Positions 58,259 to 64,000 of a stretch of 64,000 bases of DNA are shown here, piece after piece (positions within the stretch are counted from its first letter, which is position 1; each line of letters opens with the position of its first letter). The translations under genes were made by a program, and so were the position numbers. The stretch is from positions 1 through 64,000 of the forward strand of contig VEQY01000014.1 of the NCBI GenBank assembly GCA_018882965.1, given 5' to 3'. This DNA comes from Mycobacterium sp. (GTDB lineage: Bacteria > Actinomycetota > Actinomycetes > Mycobacteriales > Mycobacteriaceae). The notes beneath the pieces were generated by a model that worked only from the letters and a program-made list of their open reading frames with translations, did not search any database and was not told where the DNA came from.

Positions 58259-59467
58259 CTAGATCGCCGGGTGCAACGGCGGCGGTGTGCCGTGCAGCAG
58301 CGCGCGGCCAAGGTGCTGATACTTCCACCGAACAGGGTCGTGGACGGTGTGGGTGCGGGCGTTACGCCAGAAGTGATCGAGATTGAGATCCGCTGCGGTG
58401 CTGCGTGTTCCGGTGACCTCGAACAGGGCGCCGGCCACCTCGTTGGCTGCGGTGTCGGCTAGAGCTTTAGCCGTCGCCACCGCCAACGAGGCCTCCGCGG
58501 CGTTCTCCGCCCCGGCATGGTCGCCCATCGCGGCATCAACGTGCGCGGCGGCGACGCTCAATGCTGCCTCGGCGCCGCGCACCGTCACGGACAGTTCACC
58601 GAAGCGCTGCACCAGAAGTGGATCGTCGATCGCACGGGCGACCTCCGCCTCGAACCAGGGCCTGCTCGTGTTCCGGGCGAAATCGGCTGCGGCCTCCAGT
58701 GCGCCGCGGGCGATTCCGGCGTCGATGGCCGCGTGCATGATCTGGGCGAAGGCCCCGTAACCCGTCGGCGCGTTGACGGCGCCGGCCCGCGGGACGAGCT
58801 GGCAGCGCTCGACTTCCACGGCGTCGAACTCGATCGTGCCGCTGGCCGTTGTCCGCTGGCCCATTCCGTTCCAGTCGTCGATGATGCGTACGCCCTCGGT
58901 GTCGGCGGGGAGGAAGGCGACGTACTGCCCGTCGGGCAGACCGCTGATGCGATCGGGGTCGTCCAGGCGTGTCAGTACAGCCAGGAAGTCGGCGAACAGG
59001 GAGCCGGTGCAGTAGTACTTGGTGCCGTCGATCCGGAAGCCCTCATGAGAAGGCCGCAGGGTCGTGGCGACGTCGGCGGCTGTTGGCCCGCCGCGCTCGG
59101 CCTGCGCATTGGCGATCCGTGCGCCGGCGAGCAGGTGGCGCGAGTAGAGGCCGAGTTGCTCGGGTGATCCGGCCAGCCGCAGCAGGTTGACGTAGACGAA
59201 GTGGCTGTGCGGGATCTGGGCGATGTTCGGGTCGGCAGCGGCGATGAGTCGGATGATTTCCGTGACGACACTGGGCGCAAGGTCGGCACCTCCGTATTCG
59301 CGGGGCACGGTCACCGCGAGCAGACCGCTGGCCGAGAGTCTGGCGACCTCCGCATAGGGCAGGTCCCGCTGGCGGTCGCGGGCGGCTGCGCCGATGGCGA
59401 ATCCGGCCGCGAGGTCCTCGGCGACACTGAGGGCCTCATCGGCGGAGAGAACCGGACAACCGCTCAC
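58259..59467 (-). CDS. Acyl-CoA dehydrogenase-fold flavin enzyme, SfnB/DszC-like
   Basis: A 402-residue flavoprotein of the acyl-CoA-dehydrogenase fold. It is closer to the FMNH2-dependent monooxygenase branch (SfnB, DszC) than to true dehydrogenases: 'GTKYYCTGSLFADFLAV', 'QRTTASGTIEFDAVEVE' and 'TGTRSTAADLNLDHFWRNARTHTVHDPVRWKYQHLG' features (key parts: GTRSTA, DHFWRNART, THDP-like turn), and no obvious catalytic Glu. SfnB relatives take part in sulfur acquisition from organosulfur compounds. GTG 59467 chosen. It lies 76 bases after mceF on the same strand and may share its transcript. Confidence 0.8.
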   Translation of the reverse strand: MSGCPVLSADEALSVAEDLAAGFAIGAAARDRQRDLPYAEVARLSASGLLAVTVPREYGGADLAPSVVTEIIRLIAAADPNIAQIPHSHFVYVNLLRLAGSPEQLGLYSRHLLAGARIANAQAERGGPTAADVATTLRPSHEGFRIDGTKYYCTGSLFADFLAVLTRLDDPDRISGLPDGQYVAFLPADTEGVRIIDDWNGMGQRTTASGTIEFDAVEVERCQLVPRAGAVNAPTGYGAFAQIMHAAIDAGIARGALEAAADFARNTSRPWFEAEVARAIDDPLLVQRFGELSVTVRGAEAALSVAAAHVDAAMGDHAGAENAAEASLAVATAKALADTAANEVAGALFEVTGTRSTAADLNLDHFWRNARTHTVHDPVRWKYQHLGRALLHGTPPPLHPAI

Positions 59468-59543
59468 CGGGAACCGCCGATCCGTCCGTGTCGCGGCCTG
59501 GCGTTGTCCGCAACATGTGAGCTCACCACACGTGAAACCTTCC

Positions 59544-60863
59544 TCATCGATCACCTGGCGGCAGGACCATCGACTGCCAGTCCGTCGGCGGGTCCTGCGG
59601 GACGTCCTGACCGGACAGGGTGGCATTGGGGTCGCCCTTCCAGTTCCAACCGTCGTTGAGCGGGACGTAGTTCTGGTCGCTCTCGCAGATTTCCACGGAG
59701 GGCGCCCGCTTGGCGGGGTTGTTCCGGCAGGGAATGTTGCGCACCCCGCGCACATTGAGCGTCGAGTCCTGCGGAACCCGGCAGTACAGGTCGCCCGCGG
59801 GGCGGTCGGGTGCGTCCACCAGGGCCGGCGAGCGCTGTTGACGCACGGGCAGGAAACCGGTGTTGCACGGCGGCGGCAGATTCAGGTTGAGGTTGAAGTC
59901 CAGATAGATGCCCCGGTAATCCTGCCGGGTGTTTGCGTTAGGCGCGGCGATTGCCGACATTACTGCTGTTCCCTGCGGGAACAGCACCAGAAGTTGCTCG
60001 ATGTCACTGCGGTAGGTCACCGCGATGTCGCCAAGGCTGACCATGTTGGCCAATAGCACCGGCAGTGTCGGGGAGAACCGTTCGAACAGTGCGCGTCCCT
60101 CCTCCAACGCCGGCCCACCCTGGCGGAGCAGGTCGGCGAAGGCGGGATCCTGGGCTTGCAGCCCCCTGGTGATCAGGGCCATCCGCCGGGCCCAGGTGGC
60201 AATCGAGTCGGCGGTACGGACCTGTGGTTCCAGCACCGCCGGGGATTGGTCGATCAGCGTGGTCAGCGGGTCGATCGTCGTGCCGGCCTCGATCGCCAGC
60301 GCGGTCGAACCGTCGATGATGCGCGACAGTTCGGGGCCCAGTCCGCCGACCGCCGTATAGGCCTCCTCGACGACAGTGCGCAGATTGTCCTCCGGAATCG
60401 CCCGTACGGCTCGGTTGGTGGCATCAAGAAGTTCGGCGATATCGGGAGGCACCGTGACCCTCGCGGCGGGGATGACGTCTCCGTTGCGGAGCGTGCGGGT
60501 CGGCAGCCCCGACTGCTGCGGCGTGAGTTCGAGGAACTGCTCGCCCACCGCGGAGCGGCTGTGCACGGCCGCCGTCACATCGGCGGACAGCGGGACGCCC
60601 GACTGAAGGTCCAATTCGGCGCGGACCCCGTCGCCGGTGACGTCCACCGAACGGACCCGTCCGATCTCGGTGCCGCGGTAGGTGACAACGGCGGTCGGAT
60701 ACAGCCCGCCCGATGCGGGCAGGTCGACGGAAACCCGGTAGCGCCCGATGCCGAGCAGGGCTGGCACCTTGACGAACCCGAAGGCCATCACCCCGCAGGC
60801 GATGATCGTGACGACGCCCAGGATCGCCAGTTGGATCCAGATCGTCCGCGGCAATCTCAGCAT
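59544..60863 (-). CDS. mceF: MCE-family protein MceF
   Basis: A 439-residue protein, last of the mce series. An N-terminal membrane helix (about residues 9-30, 'IQLAILGVVTIIACGVMAFG') is followed by the MCE/MlaD domain (about 38-125: 'VDLPASGGLYPTAVVTYRGTEIGRV'), a long helical region and a Pro/Asn-rich C-terminus with several Cys pairs. Mce proteins form a periplasmic tube for lipid uptake driven by YrbE permeases. The ATG shares one base with the mceE stop (TGATG). Confidence 0.94.
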   Translation of the reverse strand: MLRLPRTIWIQLAILGVVTIIACGVMAFGFVKVPALLGIGRYRVSVDLPASGGLYPTAVVTYRGTEIGRVRSVDVTGDGVRAELDLQSGVPLSADVTAAVHSRSAVGEQFLELTPQQSGLPTRTLRNGDVIPAARVTVPPDIAELLDATNRAVRAIPEDNLRTVVEEAYTAVGGLGPELSRIIDGSTALAIEAGTTIDPLTTLIDQSPAVLEPQVRTADSIATWARRMALITRGLQAQDPAFADLLRQGGPALEEGRALFERFSPTLPVLLANMVSLGDIAVTYRSDIEQLLVLFPQGTAVMSAIAAPNANTRQDYRGIYLDFNLNLNLPPPCNTGFLPVRQQRSPALVDAPDRPAGDLYCRVPQDSTLNVRGVRNIPCRNNPAKRAPSVEICESDQNYVPLNDGWNWKGDPNATLSGQDVPQDPPTDWQSMVLPPGDR

Positions 60864-61978
60864 CAGTAGCCGCCGAACTGGTACGGCGCGATCAAGGGGT
60901 TGCTGGCGGTGTAGGGGCTGGGCATCTGGCCGATGGTCCGGCCCCACTGCAGTTCCAGCTCGGTGAGGTTACCCTCCCAGCGCGTCCCGGTGAACAGACC
61001 GCTGTCGATGCGGCTCAGTGTGAGGTCGATGACCAGCGTGATGTTGGCGAAGTCGCCACGAAACCAGTTGGGGATGGTGCTCTTCACCCACGGGTAGGTG
61101 GACAGGAAATCCAGCCCCTTCGTCAGCGCGGGGCCGGCATCGGCCAGGGCCCGCAGCGGGGGGGCCAGGTTGCGAAGGTTGGCCACCAGGGCATCGCGGC
61201 TCTGGTTGACCGTGGACGCCGCAACGGCGCTGAATTGCCCCAGCGCGGTGATTGCGTCGGCCAGTTTGGTTCGCGAGTCAGAAAGCACCGCGAGAGCCTG
61301 CGGAATGGTCGTCAGCGCGGTGTCGACCGCACTGTTCTTCTCCGCCACCTGGCCGACCAGGGCGTTGAGGTTCTCGGTGGCCGTGATGATGTCGTCGGTC
61401 TGGGCGTTGAGTTCGGTGATGAAGATGTCCAGCTGGCCCAGCAGGCTGCGCATCTGATCCTCGCGGCCGGCCAGTGCCCGGGCAAAGGTCTGATTGATCT
61501 CCTGCAGTTGCGCCAGCCCACCACCGTTGAGTAGGACCGACACCGATGCCAGTGTCTGTTCGGTGGTCGGGTAGGTGCGTGCCGCCGAAAGTGGTATCAG
61601 TGAGCCGTCGGTGAGTTCGCCCCGCGGCACTTCATCGATCGGCGCCTCGAGTTCGATGTGCAACGACCCGAGCAGGCTGGTCTGACCCACCCGGGCGGTG
61701 GTGTTGGCAGGCAGGCGCACGTCGCCGTTGATCCGCATGGTCACCAAGGCATGCCAGCCCTCGACCTCGATGGCGGTGACGTTCCCGACATTGACGTCGC
61801 CGACGCGCACTCGGGAGTTCTGCTGGACGGTGACCACATCGGGCAACTGAGCACGCACCGTATAGGAGTCGGCACCGCCGCCCTCGGTTCCGGGCAGAGA
61901 GAGCGAGTTCAGCCCGCGCCACGCGCAACCGGGGACGGTCAGCAGGCAGCCGATCATCAGCCACACCCCGGGCCTCAC
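60863..61978 (-). CDS. mceE: MCE-family lipoprotein MceE (LprK-like)
   Basis: A 371-residue lipoprotein with lipobox 'VPGC' (Cys near residue 18), then the MCE domain ('YTVRAQLPDVVTVQQNSRVRVGDVNVGNV', motif part RVRVGDVNVGNV), a coiled helical region and a C-terminal 'MPSPYTASNPLIAPYQFGGY' end typical of MceE. It is the lipid-anchored subunit of the Mce complex. GTG 61978 overlaps the mceD stop as GTGA. Confidence 0.94.
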   Translation of the reverse strand: MRPGVWLMIGCLLTVPGCAWRGLNSLSLPGTEGGGADSYTVRAQLPDVVTVQQNSRVRVGDVNVGNVTAIEVEGWHALVTMRINGDVRLPANTTARVGQTSLLGSLHIELEAPIDEVPRGELTDGSLIPLSAARTYPTTEQTLASVSVLLNGGGLAQLQEINQTFARALAGREDQMRSLLGQLDIFITELNAQTDDIITATENLNALVGQVAEKNSAVDTALTTIPQALAVLSDSRTKLADAITALGQFSAVAASTVNQSRDALVANLRNLAPPLRALADAGPALTKGLDFLSTYPWVKSTIPNWFRGDFANITLVIDLTLSRIDSGLFTGTRWEGNLTELELQWGRTIGQMPSPYTASNPLIAPYQFGGY

Positions 61979-63192
61979 GGCAGACCTCCCGGCACCATCA
62001 TCCCGGTCAGCCCCTGGCCGGGGTCGGTAGTCACCGCGTCCGGGCGCAACCGGTCCTCGCTGTAGGTGATCTCGTTGGGGCGCGCTGCGGTACCCACGAA
62101 CGGGTTCGCACCCAGTGGTGGGTAGTTGTACTGGCGGTTCTTGATGATGGGGGCCAGGTACTGCACGCACAGTTTGGCAGACTGCTCGAACCCCTTCCGA
62201 GATGCCGCTTCGATGGCACCGCAGATGAAGTCGACGGTATTGGCGAAGTTCACGGGCGCGAGGATTCCCGAAATTGCGCTCTGCGCGGGCTGGTAGATGT
62301 TGGTGAAGTTCTGGAACACCGTCGGCGTGATGTGCAGGACCTGCTTGATGTCGCCACGGCTGTCATTGAGTGCCGTGGTGATCGAGTTCAGGCGGTCGAC
62401 GGTGACCCCGATACCCTCGCGGTTGTCGGCAACGAACCCGCGCAGGTCGGTGACTGCGGCGTCGAGACCGGCCGTGGCGGAGGCGATTTCATCGGGTGTG
62501 TTGGACAGCACGGTCGTCACGTCGGCGAGGTTGACGTTGAAGTCTGCGAGCAGATCACTGCTCGACGACAGGGCCGAGACCAGCAACTGGAGATTACGCA
62601 CGGTGCCGAAGATGTCGGTGGCGTGGTCGCCGAGGGCCGAGGCGGCCTTGGACAGCTTGATGACGGTCTCGCGCGCTGTGTCGCCCTGTCCGCGAAGGTT
62701 GGACGCCGCGGTGTTGATGAACTCGCCCAGCGCACTGGGACCGCCGGGCGTCGTCGGCTGCAGCGAATCCGACAGCTTTTCCAGTTGTGCGCGGAAGTCG
62801 TCCCACTCGACGGGCACGGCGGTGCGTTCCTGCGGAATGACCTGGCCCGGCGTGAGCTTCGGGCCGCCCGAGTAGGCGGGCACCAGCTGCACCGCCCGGG
62901 CGGTCACCAGTGACGGGGACAGGATGGCGGCGCGGACGTCGGCGGGCACCGGGTATCTCGCGTCGACGGAAAAGGTGACCCTGGCCGAGTCGGGCAGCGG
63001 TTCGATGGTCTCCACGGTGCCCACCGCGACCCCCAGGATCCTGACCTCGTCGCCGGTGTAGAGCCCGTTGGTGTTGGCGAAGTAGGCGGTATAGGTGTCT
63101 GTGCGGACGCCGGACGCGAGCAGGATCAGCCCGCCGGTCAGCGAAGCGACCAGGACGAGCGCGGTGATCACGCGGAGCAGGCCGGCGCGCAT
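61975..63192 (-). CDS. mceD: MCE-family protein MceD
   Basis: A 405-residue MCE protein with an N-terminal membrane helix (about residues 8-27), the MCE domain (about 32-110, 'TNGLYTGDEVRILGVAVGTVETIEPL' type; key GLYTGDEVRILGVAVG), long amphipathic helices and a C-terminal part with two Cys ('DFICGAIE', 'KLCVQYLAP'). ATG 63192 starts one base after the mceC stop. It should be one ring-forming subunit of the hexameric lipid channel. Confidence 0.94.
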   Translation of the reverse strand: MRAGLLRVITALVLVASLTGGLILLASGVRTDTYTAYFANTNGLYTGDEVRILGVAVGTVETIEPLPDSARVTFSVDARYPVPADVRAAILSPSLVTARAVQLVPAYSGGPKLTPGQVIPQERTAVPVEWDDFRAQLEKLSDSLQPTTPGGPSALGEFINTAASNLRGQGDTARETVIKLSKAASALGDHATDIFGTVRNLQLLVSALSSSSDLLADFNVNLADVTTVLSNTPDEIASATAGLDAAVTDLRGFVADNREGIGVTVDRLNSITTALNDSRGDIKQVLHITPTVFQNFTNIYQPAQSAISGILAPVNFANTVDFICGAIEAASRKGFEQSAKLCVQYLAPIIKNRQYNYPPLGANPFVGTAARPNEITYSEDRLRPDAVTTDPGQGLTGMMVPGGLP

Positions 63193-63193
63193 G

Positions 63194-64000
63194 TCACCGA
63201 CCCCCGGCTTCGGCGGGTGGTCCGGGCGGCGGTCCGCCGGGAGGGGGAGCCGGCAGCGGTTCGCGGTAGGGATAGCGCGGGTCGCCGGGGTTGCCGGTGA
63301 TCGCATCGGGCAGCGTCAGGTGTGGCTCGCCGCCCTGGCCGGTCCGCGGGTAGGGCACCGGCAGCGGCGGTGTGCCCGGCTGGCCGGTCGGCGGATCGGT
63401 GAGTTCGGAGGGCAGCAGGACGTTGGGATCCAGGCCGAGGTCGGAGAACGCGGCGTCGATGAAGGGCTGGGCGAACTGGCCCGGCGCGAGGTTGACCACC
63501 GACGCCTTGAAGAAGGGACCCGAACCCAGCACCTCTCCGAACGACATCGCGTAGCGCCGCAGCAGGTAGAGGGTGCGCTGCAGGCCCTGCTTGTGCCGGT
63601 CGAGAATCCCCAGCACGCCGTTGAGCTTGTCGACGGTCGGACGCAGCCGATCGCGGTTGTCGGCCACCACGCCCGAGATCTCGCGGGCGGCCCGCGAGAG
63701 GTTGACCATCAGCGCGTCGACCGAGTCGCGCTGGGCGACCAGCTCGGTGAGCAACGCGTTGGTGTTGACCACCAGGGCTGCGATCTGGTCGCTGCGCTTG
63801 GCCAGCACGGCGGTCACTTTGTTGGCATCGGAGAGCAACTCGCGCAGTGTGGCGTCGCGCGCGTTGAGGATGTCGGAGAACCGCGCCACCCCCACCAGGG
63901 CGGCCTTGAGCTCGGGTGGGGTGTCGGTGAAGGTCTGCGCCAGGGTGGTCAGCGCCTTCGACAACTGCGCGGTGTCCAGGCCGCTGATCGTGGTGGTCAG
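63194..64000 (-). CDS. mceC: MCE-family protein MceC (5' part outside window)
   Basis: The C-terminal 268 residues of an MCE protein; the N-terminal helix and MCE domain lie beyond the right edge. The visible part is a helical region ('NTNALLTELVAQRDSVDALMVNLSRAAREISGVV', key DALMVNLSRAAREI) followed by a long Pro/Gly-rich tail ending 'PPPGPPAEAGGR', characteristic of MceC. The frame is open to the last base of the window. It ends two bases before mceD, so gene order C-D-E-F matches the usual mce operon. Confidence 0.9.
   Translation of the reverse strand: MTTTISGLDTAQLSKALTTLAQTFTDTPPELKAALVGVARFSDILNARDATLRELLSDANKVTAVLAKRSDQIAALVVNTNALLTELVAQRDSVDALMVNLSRAAREISGVVADNRDRLRPTVDKLNGVLGILDRHKQGLQRTLYLLRRYAMSFGEVLGSGPFFKASVVNLAPGQFAQPFIDAAFSDLGLDPNVLLPSELTDPPTGQPGTPPLPVPYPRTGQGGEPHLTLPDAITGNPGDPRYPYREPLPAPPPGGPPPGPPAEAGGR

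Overview
This is a GC-rich (about 70%) actinobacterial chromosome segment, almost certainly from a Mycobacterium/Mycolicibacterium species. The first 44 kb follow the Mycobacterium tuberculosis Rv0861c-Rv0914c gene order: XPB helicase, molybdopterin genes, rpfA, cspB, sepH, serC, fprB, gltA2, arfABC, prrA, echA6, ctpE and a carotenoid oxygenase. The window ends in an mce operon, another mycobacterial hallmark. I see no tRNA, rRNA, CRISPR array, insertion sequence or phage gene. Functional names rest on motifs and remembered relatives; no database search was run.

Layout. 1-3.6 kb: XPB-type helicase (cut by the left edge) coupled to a large helicase-associated protein. 3.6-7.9 kb: molybdopterin genes in two operons (moaC-mog-moaE and yccF-moaA-moaD) flanking rpfA, whose 300-base leader carries a terminator-like hairpin. 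8-14.3 kb: a CspB-like protein, small membrane proteins, an MFS transporter, a SPOUT methyltransferase and SepH. 14.3-22.6 kb: serC, a diiron protein, fprB, pdxH, a TetR regulator, citrate synthase and a phytoene-desaturase-like oxidase. 22.8-25.3 kb: arfABC and a prrA response regulator whose usual kinase gene prrB is missing. 25.3-30.7 kb: a heterodimeric ABC exporter, a phosphoribosyltransferase and two DoxX proteins. 30.7-37.2 kb: the echA6-MBL-serine hydrolase-ctpE chain and an Rv0909/Rv0910-type pair. 37.2-43.8 kb: an amidohydrolase, an RCK potassium channel, a lipoprotein, a carotenoid oxygenase and a thiolase-like enzyme.

From about 43.8 kb the window leaves the M. tuberculosis order. 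An ArsR-type repressor, with a likely operator just downstream, precedes an ECF cobalt/nickel importer (CbiM, CbiN-like, CbiQ, CbiO). Then comes one gene of 8.46 kb for a 2,818-residue exported protein. It has three cysteine-paired IPT/TIG domains, then a long cysteine-free helical array of 142-residue repeats that are themselves built from smaller modules. This is the least familiar and most interesting object here. A fused glutamine-type ABC transporter, an SfnB/DszC-like flavin enzyme and mceC-F (reverse strand, cut by the right edge) complete the window.

Genes are packed tightly: many same-strand neighbours overlap by ATGA, GTGA or TGATG, and three convergent pairs overlap at their stop codons by four bases. 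Apart from the rpfA leader there is no gene-free stretch of about 300 bases.
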